The translations under genes were made by a program, and so were the position numbers. Of a DNA stretch of 6,720 nucleotides, positions 1 through 4,971 are shown piece by piece. The number at the start of each line of letters is the position of its first letter. The stretch's first letter is position 1. This stretch comes from an uncultured Eubacteriales bacterium (GTDB taxonomy: Bacteria; Bacillota; Clostridia; Lachnospirales; Anaerotignaceae). Under the pieces are notes generated by a model. It saw nothing but the letters and a program-made list of their open reading frames with translations. It was not told the origin of the DNA and ran no database searches. The stretch lies in assembly GCA_902406135.1 (NCBI GenBank), contig CABPCX010000110.1:1-6720 (forward strand), read 5' to 3'.

Positions 1-419
1 GGGCCTGTGGGACCTGTCGGACCCGTTGCCCCGTCGCCGCCTCTTGCTCCTGTGGGACCTGTGGGGCCTCCTGCCGGACCTGTTGCTCCCGTGGGGCCTG
101 TCGGTCCTGTTGGACCCGCTGCACCGCTGTCTCCCTTTGGTCCTGTGGGGCCTGTTGCTCCTGCCGGGCCTATGGCTCCCGTTCTTCCTGCCGCACCCGT
201 TACACCCGCCGGACCTGTGGGACCCGTTACTCCTGCAGGACCTATGGGGCCCGTTGGTCCTGTCGGTCCCGTGGGGCCTGATATATCAGGACGGCAGCAG
301 TTATCCTCACAGCAGGACTGGCAGCTGCAGCAAGACTTATTGCCGCAGCAGTTCTGGCCGTTACAGCATCTGCCGCAGCAGTTATTATTATATTGAGACA
401 AATCCACTCCAGCTTTCAT
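1..419 (-). CDS. Cys-rich collagen-like surface protein, N-terminal part (C-terminus beyond left edge)
   Basis: Read on the minus strand from ATG at 419-417, the frame stays open for 139 codons to the window edge. Residues 1-47 form a head with 13 cysteines (14, 15, 18, 19, 24, 25, 30, 31, 33, 36, 37, 41, 42), six CC pairs plus one single Cys, spaced by Gly, Asn, Ser and Gln. From residue 48 the sequence is Gly-X-Y: 23 uninterrupted triplets, one extra Gly at 117, then seven more triplets. GPT, GAT and GPA dominate, with GPKGDS at 93-98. There is no signal peptide or membrane segment in the visible part. Bacterial collagens of this GPT-rich type include the BclA-like exosporium filaments of spore formers, whose threonines can be glycosylated. 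A spore-coat, exosporium or surface role here is inference. No strong ribosome binding site precedes ATG 419; a TTG at 401-399 has GGAG five bases upstream and may be the true start. The gene is divergent from pncB. Confidence 0.85.
   Translation of the reverse strand, partial: MKAGVDLSQYNNNCCGRCCNGQNCCGNKSCCSCQSCCEDNCCRPDISGPTGPTGPTGPIGPAGVTGPTGPAGVTGAAGRTGAIGPAGATGPTGPKGDSGAAGPTGPTGPTGATGPAGGPTGPTGARGGDGATGPTGPTG
48..278 (-). repeat. Low-complexity Gly-X-Y coding repeat (9-bp periodicity)
   Basis: The DNA consists of degenerate 9-bp units that encode Gly-Pro/Ala-Thr-type triplets on the minus strand and continue to base 1. On the plus strand the same units read as Gly-Pro-Val, Ala-Pro-Val and similar. 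The periodicity and GC-rich composition contrast sharply with the AT-rich intergenic DNA that follows. Codon variation between units (GGA/GGC/GGT, CCC/CCG/CCA, ACA/ACG) shows that the repeat is not a recent exact tandem expansion. This entry marks the clearest part of the repeat; repeats also fill 1-47. Confidence 0.8.
407..410 (-). promoter_or_regulatory. Candidate Shine-Dalgarno GGAG for a TTG start at 401-399
   Basis: GGAG lies five bases upstream of an in-frame TTG, inside what would be codons 4-5 of the ATG-initiated form. The ATG at 419 is preceded only by AT-rich sequence. If TTG is used, the protein loses six residues and begins just before the Tyr-Asn-Asn-Asn-Cys-Cys stretch. Initiator use cannot be decided from sequence alone. 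Confidence 0.4.
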
Positions 420-549
420 ACAATGTTTATGATATTATATTCTTTGGTTTTGATACAATGTTCTTATTTATTTATGTTTTTAATTTTTACCTTCACCAGT
501 ATTACATACCAATTTAAGCCGCTTTTAACATCTACTGATAAAAATGCCG

Positions 550-572
550 TTTTTACATTTATAATGTAAAAA
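550..572. promoter_or_regulatory. Perfect 10-bp inverted repeat with 3-base centre, candidate operator
   Basis: TTTTTACATT (550-559), then TAT, then AATGTAAAAA (563-572) is an exact inverted repeat. It ends seven bases before the -35 hexamer of the plus-strand promoter at 580, so it would lie about 43-65 bases upstream of the transcription start. That geometry fits a dimeric regulator of pncB, of the divergent collagen-like gene, or of both. As RNA it would be a weak A/U hairpin, so a terminator role is less likely. I cannot assign a regulator family. Confidence 0.5.
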
Positions 573-579
573 TAATTTG

Positions 580-608
580 TTGAAAATATCTCGAAGCTGT
601 ACTATAAT
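580..608 (+). promoter_or_regulatory. Sigma-A-type promoter for pncB
   Basis: TTGAAA at 580-585 and a perfect TATAAT at 603-608 are separated by exactly 17 bases. This is the best sigma-A match in the intergenic region. Transcription would start near 615, giving an untranslated leader of about 105 bases before the ATG at 720. The leader is AT-rich and shows no obvious riboswitch or terminator hairpin. Confidence 0.7.
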
Positions 609-657
609 ATCAGAAATGACTAAAACAAAGTGGATTATTTTTGATTTTTTATAATAA

Positions 658-686
658 TTTCAATTTTTGTTAATTTAGTGTATAAT
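658..686 (+). promoter_or_regulatory. Second candidate promoter proximal to pncB
   Basis: A perfect TATAAT at 681-686 is preceded, with a 17-base spacer, by the poor -35 TTTCAA (658-663). In AT-rich DNA a TATAAT can occur by chance, so this is weaker than the promoter at 580-608. If active it would give a leader of about 27 bases. Confidence 0.3.
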
Positions 687-719
687 TGTTAGCAGTATAT
701 TTGAGAGGATGTTTTTTCA

Positions 720-2177
720 ATGAATTTTGACACAATGTCATTGCTCACGGACTTTTATGAGCTTACCATGATGCAGGGATATTTTGATGCGGGAAGCCAT
801 GACAAGACCGTGGTATTTGACGTTTTTTACCGTGTGAACCCGTCAGGAAACGGATTTGCCATTGCAGCAGGACTGGAGCAGGTCATAGACTATATCAAAA
901 ACCTTAGATTTTCGGAAGACGATATAAATTATCTTGCTTCATTAAATACTTTTTCTAAAGAATTCCTTGACTATCTTAAGGGCTTCAAATTCACCGGCGA
1001 CATATACGCCATACCCGAAGGCACGGTAGTTTTCCCTACAGAGCCCCTCGTAAGGGTTACGGCCCCCATAATCGAAGCTCAAATAATCGAAGCCGCAATG
1101 CTCAATATAATCAATCACCAGTCCCTTATAGCAACCAAAGCTTCAAGGGTAGTATGGGCGGCTGAAGGCGACGCCGTAATGGAATTTGGTCTCAGAAGAG
1201 CCCAGGGTCCCGACGCCGGCATATACGGCGCAAGGGCAGCCATAATCGGAGGCTGTGCCGGCACCAGCAACGTCCTTACGGGAAAAATGTTCGGAGTACC
1301 AATTCTCGGCACCCATGCCCACAGCTGGGTTATGAGTTTCCCCTCTGAGATAGAAGCTTTCAGACATTACGCAAAGACATTCCCCAAAGCATGCACATTC
1401 CTTGTGGACACATACGACACTCTCCGCTCAGGAGTACCCAACGCCATAAAAGTGATTAAGGGAATGCAGGAAGCGGGCATTGAGCTTAAAAATTACGGCA
1501 TACGTCTTGACAGCGGCGACTTAGCCTACCTTTCAAAGAAAGCCAGAAAAATGCTTGATGAAGCAGGCTTTACCGACGCAAAAATAACGGCATCCAGCGA
1601 CCTGGACGAAAACCTTATTATGAGCCTTAAGCTTCAGGGCGCAAAAATAAACAACTGGGGTGTAGGAACAAAACTCATCACATCCGATGACTGTCCTTCC
1701 TTCGGCGGAGTATACAAACTTGCGGCCGAAAGCGACGGAAACGGCGGATTTATCCCCAAAATCAAACTCAGCAACAACCCTTCAAAGGTTACAAATCCCG
1801 GCATCAAAAAGGTAATGCGTTTCTATGACAAGTCCACGGGAAAAATAAAAGCTGACCTTATCTGTCTTGATGATGAGCAGTACAACGAAAACGAAAGAAT
1901 AAAACTCTTTGACCATATGGCAAAATGGAAGAAAATGATACTCAAGCCCGGCGAATACACCATAAGGGAACTTCTTGTACCCGTATTCAAAAACGGCGAA
2001 TGTGTATACACTTCACCTTCCGTCAACGAAATAAAGGAATACTGCGCAGGTGAGCTGGCAACCCTCTGGGATGAGCACAGACGTCTTGCAAATCCCCATA
2101 CTGTGCCCGTTGACCTTTCGGACAAGCTTATCGAACTTAAAAACAAACTCATTGACGAAATGAGCGAGGGAGAATAA
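720..2177 (+). CDS. pncB: Nicotinate phosphoribosyltransferase
   Basis: This 485-residue cytosolic enzyme converts nicotinate and PRPP to nicotinate mononucleotide, with ATP hydrolysis, in the Preiss-Handler NAD salvage route. Visible family features are the N-terminal LLTDFYELTMMQGYF (8-22), the central GTHAHSWVMSF (197-207) whose His201 aligns with the phosphorylated catalytic His of the family, LVDTYDTLRSG (228-238), IRLDSGDL (261-268), SSDLDEN (292-298) and GVGTKLITS (314-322). The length matches the usual 470-490 residues of this Firmicutes-type subgroup, so the gene looks intact. AGAGGA at 704-709 lies ten bases before the ATG. The gene stands alone between its promoter and an intrinsic terminator, divergent from the collagen-like gene and convergent with the lipoprotein gene. 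Confidence 0.95.
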   Translation: MNFDTMSLLTDFYELTMMQGYFDAGSHDKTVVFDVFYRVNPSGNGFAIAAGLEQVIDYIKNLRFSEDDINYLASLNTFSKEFLDYLKGFKFTGDIYAIPEGTVVFPTEPLVRVTAPIIEAQIIEAAMLNIINHQSLIATKASRVVWAAEGDAVMEFGLRRAQGPDAGIYGARAAIIGGCAGTSNVLTGKMFGVPILGTHAHSWVMSFPSEIEAFRHYAKTFPKACTFLVDTYDTLRSGVPNAIKVIKGMQEAGIELKNYGIRLDSGDLAYLSKKARKMLDEAGFTDAKITASSDLDENLIMSLKLQGAKINNWGVGTKLITSDDCPSFGGVYKLAAESDGNGGFIPKIKLSNNPSKVTNPGIKKVMRFYDKSTGKIKADLICLDDEQYNENERIKLFDHMAKWKKMILKPGEYTIRELLVPVFKNGECVYTSPSVNEIKEYCAGELATLWDEHRRLANPHTVPVDLSDKLIELKNKLIDEMSEGE

Positions 2178-2181
2178 AAAC

Positions 2182-2208
2182 AAAACGGCGGTTTTACCGC
2201 CGTTTTTT
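2182..2208 (+). terminator. Intrinsic terminator of pncB
   Basis: AAAACGGCGG (2182-2191) pairs perfectly with CCGCCGTTTT (2197-2206) around a TTTTA loop. The T-run 2203-2208 follows. It starts four bases after the pncB stop codon. Confidence 0.92.
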
Positions 2209-2259
2209 ATTATATAAAATTCTTCTGCATCGGGCTTATGACCCGTTTTCAGATAAAAC

Positions 2260-2298
2260 AAAAGAGGAAGTTCGGATTTTACCGAAACTTCCCCTTTT
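2260..2298. terminator. Bidirectional intrinsic terminator between convergent genes
   Basis: The arm 2260-2275 (AAAAGAGGAAGTTCGG) pairs with 2282-2298 around the loop ATTTTA, with one bulged base and one G-U-type mismatch. Flanking A-runs on the left and T-runs on the right give U-tracts on both strands. It most likely ends the minus-strand lipoprotein transcript, whose stop codon is at 2322-2320, and backs up the pncB terminator on plus. Confidence 0.8.
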
Positions 2299-2319
2299 TA
2301 TGTCCGCTAAGCACTGTTT

Positions 2320-2946
2320 TTATTTAAGACAGTCAGCCGTTTCCTGCGAAACACTGTATATTGATGTGAGCCATTCTTCGGAAACCACATCTGTAAATGT
2401 CCTTACCGTCTCGTCGGAAAGCATATCAAATGTAACATAGTTTCCCTCATAGAGTGTCAGACGGCATATTTCATAATATTTGTCACTGCTGTTTCCGAAA
2501 ACCGTTTCCGTACCCTGCTGTTTGATTATATACTCTGTCTCTTTCTTAAGTCCTTCAGGCAGTGTATCTGTCTTTTCCCAGCTATCCACATCAATGTTTT
2601 TTATGAACTCTTTTTCGTCTTCTATTTCCGAAATTTCAGAGCCGTCTTCCGTACTGACTTTAATAAATTTTATATCTTTATTACTGTCATCGAAATCCTC
2701 AAAAAATTCCTTTGCCCAGTCCACATTTTTAAGTTCCTCGTCCATTTCCTCTTTGACTAAGTCCAGGACATCCCCTATTTCTTCTCCGGCCTCGTTTATG
2801 GCCTCTCCGGCTTCGTCTATGGCGTCTTCTATCTCAGCCTTCTCCTCGTCCGTAAGTTTTTCTCCTCCGCCGTTTCCTATGACAACACAGCCGCTCATCA
2901 TTAAAACGGACATGGAAAGACACATTGTAAACATTAATTTCTTCAT
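2320..2946 (-). CDS. Acidic lipoprotein of unknown function
   Basis: The 208-residue protein opens with a short lipoprotein signal: KK at 2-3, a hydrophobic core to residue 17, and MSGC with Cys20 as the likely lipidated residue. A Gly-rich tether follows (24-28). Residues about 30-80 are strikingly rich in Glu and Asp, with a repeated DEAGEAINEAGEE-like pattern that should form a charged amphipathic helix. The C-terminal half (about 85-208) is a mixed alpha/beta sequence with YYEICRLTLYEGNYVTFD, resembling small Clostridia lipoproteins, but I do not recognise a named domain. AGGAGG at 2960-2955 sits eight bases before the ATG, which supports the start. The gene lies downstream of asnA on the same strand, behind the asnA terminator, and no clear promoter of its own is visible. 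Attachment to the outer face of the membrane is inferred. Confidence 0.85.
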   Translation of the reverse strand: MKKLMFTMCLSMSVLMMSGCVVIGNGGGEKLTDEEKAEIEDAIDEAGEAINEAGEEIGDVLDLVKEEMDEELKNVDWAKEFFEDFDDSNKDIKFIKVSTEDGSEISEIEDEKEFIKNIDVDSWEKTDTLPEGLKKETEYIIKQQGTETVFGNSSDKYYEICRLTLYEGNYVTFDMLSDETVRTFTDVVSEEWLTSIYSVSQETADCLK

Positions 2947-2954
2947 TCAGCCGT

Positions 2955-2960
2955 CCTCCT
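2955..2960 (-). promoter_or_regulatory. Strong Shine-Dalgarno AGGAGG of the lipoprotein gene
   Basis: A full AGGAGG is placed eight bases before the ATG at 2946-2944. It lies only seven bases beyond the end of the asnA terminator U-run, so the terminator and the translation start nearly touch. Confidence 0.8.
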
Positions 2961-2967
2961 CTTTGAC

Positions 2968-2994
2968 AAAAAAGCCGGAGAAAATCTCCGGCTT
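2968..2994 (-). terminator. Intrinsic terminator after asnA
   Basis: On the minus strand AAGCCGGAGA (2994-2985) pairs perfectly with TCTCCGGCTT (2981-2972) around a three-base loop. T-residues at 2973-2968 follow. It begins seven bases after the asnA stop codon and is a strong terminator. If leaky, it would act as an attenuator for the lipoprotein gene. Confidence 0.92.
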
Positions 2995-3001
2995 ATATTT
3001 T

Positions 3002-4009
3002 TTAAAGTAACATTATTCCTGCTTTTTCACAAGCTTCTCTTGTGTTGTCGTCCCACATGCTGGCATGAACTTCACCGATATGGGCTGTACCTATCATAAG
3101 CATACAAAGTCTGGACTGTCCGATACCTCCGCCCATGGTAAGAGGAAGCTCTCCGTTAAGAAGGGCTTTATGGAAAGGAAGATTTCTTCTGTCATCACAG
3201 CCTGAAAGTGTAAGCTGTCTGTCAAGGGATTTCTCGTCAACCCTTATACCCATAGATGATACCTCAAAGGCTCTGCCAAGGAGGTCATTCCAGAAAAGTA
3301 TGTCTCCGTTAAGCTCCCAGTCGTCATAGTCGGGGGCTCTTCCGTCATGGGGTTTGCCTGATTTGAGCTTTCCGCCTATCTGCATAAGAAATACTGTTCC
3401 GTATTCCTTTACAATGGCATTTTCCCTCTCTGAGGGTGTGAGGTCAGGATACATATCTTCAAGTTCCTGTGTTGTGATAAATTTTATGTCTTTGCTTATT
3501 TCCGTTGAAAGCACGGGGAATTCGTTTTTAAGCTGTCCCCAAGTGTCATAGATGGCATTGACTATCTTCTGCACGGTTTCCTTTAAAAACTCTATGTTTC
3601 TGTCCTCGCGTCTTATTATTTTTTCCCAGTCCCACTGGTCAACATAGATGGAATGTATATTGTCAAGCTCCTCGTCCCTTCTGATGGCATTCATATCAGT
3701 ATAGAGACCCTTTCCCTCATAAAAATCATATTTTTTAAGGGCGTAGCGTTTCCATTTTGCAAGGGAATGCACTACCTGGCATGTTCTTCCCGCTGCGGGT
3801 ACGTCAAATGATACGGGACGCTCATAACCGTTAAGGTTATCGTTAAGTCCTGACTCCTCATCTACAAAAAGCGGAGCCGATACCCTTTTAAGATTAAGCT
3901 CACTGCTTAAGTGATACTGAAATACCTTTTTAATAAAATCGATGGCCCTCTGCATTTCATAAATAGTAAGGGGGCACTTGTATCCTTCCGGAATGTATAC
4001 TTTGTTCAT
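3002..4009 (-). CDS. asnA: Aspartate--ammonia ligase (asparagine synthetase A)
   Basis: AsnA makes asparagine from aspartate, ammonia and ATP (to AMP and PPi). It is a cytosolic homodimer with a class II aminoacyl-tRNA-synthetase-like fold. From the preferred start the protein has 335 residues, close to the roughly 330 of the Escherichia coli enzyme. Visible signatures are FVDEESGLNDNL (48-59), GRTCQVVHSLAKWKR (74-88), MNAIRRDE (106-113), HSIYVDQWDWEK (119-130), DYDDWELNGDILFW (227-240), FEVSSMGIRV (248-257) and GGGIGQSRLCML (293-304), which contains the class II motif-3-type Arg300. An in-frame ATG at 4021 overlaps the upstream stop codon. GAGGTG at 4019-4014 is placed for the ATG at 4009-4007, giving the natural MNKVYIPEGY start. 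It is the second gene of a two-gene unit with the small membrane protein. Confidence 0.96.
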   Translation of the reverse strand: MNKVYIPEGYKCPLTIYEMQRAIDFIKKVFQYHLSSELNLKRVSAPLFVDEESGLNDNLNGYERPVSFDVPAAGRTCQVVHSLAKWKRYALKKYDFYEGKGLYTDMNAIRRDEELDNIHSIYVDQWDWEKIIRREDRNIEFLKETVQKIVNAIYDTWGQLKNEFPVLSTEISKDIKFITTQELEDMYPDLTPSERENAIVKEYGTVFLMQIGGKLKSGKPHDGRAPDYDDWELNGDILFWNDLLGRAFEVSSMGIRVDEKSLDRQLTLSGCDDRRNLPFHKALLNGELPLTMGGGIGQSRLCMLMIGTAHIGEVHASMWDDNTREACEKAGIMLL

Positions 4010-4013
4010 AAAA

Positions 4014-4019
4014 CACCTC
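4014..4019 (-). promoter_or_regulatory. asnA: Shine-Dalgarno GAGGTG deciding the asnA start
   Basis: The site overlaps the TGA of the upstream gene (4020-4018) and sits four bases before ATG 4009. It excludes the upstream in-frame ATG at 4021, which would lie before it. The overlap suggests translational coupling. Confidence 0.7.
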
Positions 4020-4416
4020 ATTCTGTCTTTGTATCATCAACCGATACAATGTCAGTTATTTTTTTGATTTCATGAGCAATTATATGCTCTCTTGTAAGTA
4101 TGCAGATTATGTCCATTTCGTTTTTGCCAACAAACTGGCCCTGAAATACCTTTTTCTGCATAGTTGTTATTTTGACTGTCATGCCTTTTTTAAACTCACT
4201 GCCGTTAAATACCATGGTATCTATAGGAAACATCTTGGCGCAGCGCTCCATAACCGAACGTTTATCCACATTTTTGATATCCATTTCAAGTTCGTCTCTT
4301 TCATTGAGTATCTTTCTTATACTGGATATCCTCAATATGATATACGTCACAAAAAACGCCATCACCGCAGCGATAAAATAATTATACGCTCCCAGCGAAG
4401 CAAGTCTTTCTATCAT
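4018..4416 (-). CDS. Small one-TM membrane protein of unknown function
   Basis: I do not recognise this 132-residue protein. It has a hydrophobic segment at about 11-30 (YNYFIAAVMAFFVTYIILRI), then a charged, probably helical stretch (31-56) rich in Arg, Lys, Glu and Asp. A compact C-terminal domain follows (about 65-126), containing EFKKGMTVKITTMQKKVFQG, the Gly-rich turn QFVGKNEMD and the strand-like IICILTREHIIAHEIKKITDI. The beta pattern suggests a small barrel of the SH3 or Sm type, but that is inference. By the positive-inside rule the C-terminal domain is probably cytoplasmic. The ATG at 4416-4414 is preferred over one at 4452 because AAGGGAG (4431-4425) precedes it and the probable transcription start lies between the two. 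The stop codon is eight bases from the asnA start, so the two are co-transcribed. Confidence 0.8.
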   Translation of the reverse strand: MIERLASLGAYNYFIAAVMAFFVTYIILRISSIRKILNERDELEMDIKNVDKRSVMERCAKMFPIDTMVFNGSEFKKGMTVKITTMQKKVFQGQFVGKNEMDIICILTREHIIAHEIKKITDIVSVDDTKTE

Positions 4417-4424
4417 CGTCTCAA

Positions 4425-4431
4425 CTCCCTT
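4425..4431 (-). promoter_or_regulatory. Shine-Dalgarno AAGGGAG deciding the start of the small membrane protein
   Basis: AAGGGAG lies eight bases before ATG 4416-4414. Translation from the upstream ATG at 4452 would read through this site and would need a transcript starting before the promoter found here. Confidence 0.7.
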
Positions 4432-4440
4432 CAGATATTC

Positions 4441-4468
4441 ATTATACACCATAACGGCGGATATTCAA
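4441..4468 (-). promoter_or_regulatory. Sigma-A-type promoter for the membrane protein-asnA unit
   Basis: On the minus strand TTGAAT (4468-4463) and a perfect TATAAT (4446-4441) are separated by 16 bases, inside the only sizeable gap of the minus-strand cluster. The start of transcription would be near 4434, leaving a very short leader of about 18 bases before the ATG. No terminator hairpin is visible in the gap, so read-through from the upstream operon is also possible. Confidence 0.6.
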
Positions 4469-4471
4469 CAT

Positions 4472-4966
4472 TTAAACCGTAACCTTCGTATATGAATGGC
4501 CGCATGCAGGAAGTATCTTCTCTATCAAATCCTTTGTATTTATAACCAGTGTAGCCGTATTTACACAGGGATGAACCGCTATTTTTTCCATATTCAGCAC
4601 TTCTTCGTCAATAAGAAGATTTACATTATTCCCCTTATCATTCATAAGCCCCAGGGGACTTACGCTTCCCGGACGTATATCCAGATATTCCAGCATATAA
4701 TCATCGCCTGCAAAGGTCATTCTGGGTACGTTTATCTGTTTGGATACCTTGCCCGTATTGAATTTTTTTGAGCCCACCATAAGAAGAAGGTAAAACTCGG
4801 TGCTGTGTCTTGTGCTTAAAAACAGATTCTTGCATATCTCAAGTCCCATTTTCTTATCCAGTTCCTCGGCCGCTTCTATGGTCATTATGGCCTCGTGCTC
4901 ATATTTTTCATAGGGCACTCTCAGATTATCCAAAAATTCATAGGTTCTCTTTTCTCTTTCTTCCAT
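4472..4966 (-). CDS. YbaK/ProX-domain tRNA editing protein, ProXp-ala (PrdX) type
   Basis: This 164-residue protein is a free-standing trans-editing deacylase of the YbaK/ProRS-INS superfamily, the group that clears mischarged tRNA(Pro). Features are EICKNLFL (43-50) with the conserved Lys46, the KKFNTGKVS stretch (67-75), the glycine-rich PGSVSPLGLMND (99-110) and HPCVNTATL (132-140), followed by GH at 156-157. The GSVSPLGL.ND and HP..NTAT signatures match the ProXp-ala/PrdX branch, which removes Ala from tRNA(Pro), better than the Cys-specific YbaK branch. The length is normal for a single domain. A TTG at 4975 overlaps the rsmI stop, but AAGGA at 4980-4976 is correctly spaced for the ATG at 4966. 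It is last in a tight operon after rsmI. Cytosolic. The family call is firm; substrate specificity is inferred. Confidence 0.9.
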   Translation of the reverse strand: MEEREKRTYEFLDNLRVPYEKYEHEAIMTIEAAEELDKKMGLEICKNLFLSTRHSTEFYLLLMVGSKKFNTGKVSKQINVPRMTFAGDDYMLEYLDIRPGSVSPLGLMNDKGNNVNLLIDEEVLNMEKIAVHPCVNTATLVINTKDLIEKILPACGHSYTKVTV

Positions 4967-4971
4967 TGCTC

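Larger units (their letters stand above)
420..719. other. AT-rich divergent intergenic region
   Basis: This roughly 300-bp stretch separates the minus-strand collagen-like gene from plus-strand pncB. I see no supportable gene in it. It holds the inverted repeat at 550-572, the plus-strand promoter at 580-608, a second weaker plus-strand TATAAT at 681-686, and the pncB ribosome binding site. On the minus strand a TATAAT at 439-434 could serve the collagen-like gene, but I find no convincing -35 with correct spacing. That would fit a non-sigma-A, perhaps sporulation-specific promoter, but it is weak evidence. Confidence 0.7.

Noticed and set aside
1..280. Possible CRISPR or VNTR-type array
   Set aside because: The periodicity is 9 bp, degenerate at codon third positions and in frame with Gly-X-Y coding. 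There are no repeat-spacer units.
7..396. Plus-strand reading frame of Gly-Pro-Val/Ala-Pro-Val repeats followed by a Gln-rich tail, which looks like a collagen or proline-rich protein
   Set aside because: It is the antisense of the Gly-Pro-Thr collagen frame. The minus strand gives true Gly-X-Y periodicity, a sensible Cys-rich N-terminus and a plausible start, while the plus frame has no upstream signal and breaks the Gly-every-third rule.
26..517. Plus-strand Leu/Trp-rich frame running into the intergenic region
   Set aside because: It is a second shifted frame of the same repeat DNA with a biased composition. It has no ribosome binding site and no recognisable domain.
615..719. Riboswitch in the roughly 105-base pncB leader
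   Set aside because: The leader is AT-rich without a stable multi-stem pattern or an expression-platform hairpin, and I recognise no NAD-related aptamer motif.
2231..2249. Short CGGG...CCCG hairpin followed by T residues, as an extra terminator
   Set aside because: It has only four base pairs with a long loop. The two strong hairpins on either side already account for termination.
2480..3010. Plus-strand Ser-rich frame opposite the lipoprotein
   Set aside because: It is the mirror of the Glu/Asp-rich minus-strand gene (GAA/GAG read as TTC/CTC, giving Ser, Phe and Leu). The minus strand has a lipobox, AGGAGG and a terminator.
4072..4482. Plus-strand frame opposite the small membrane protein
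   Set aside because: It has no ribosome binding site and no family features. The minus-strand frame has a promoter, AAGGGAG and operon spacing.
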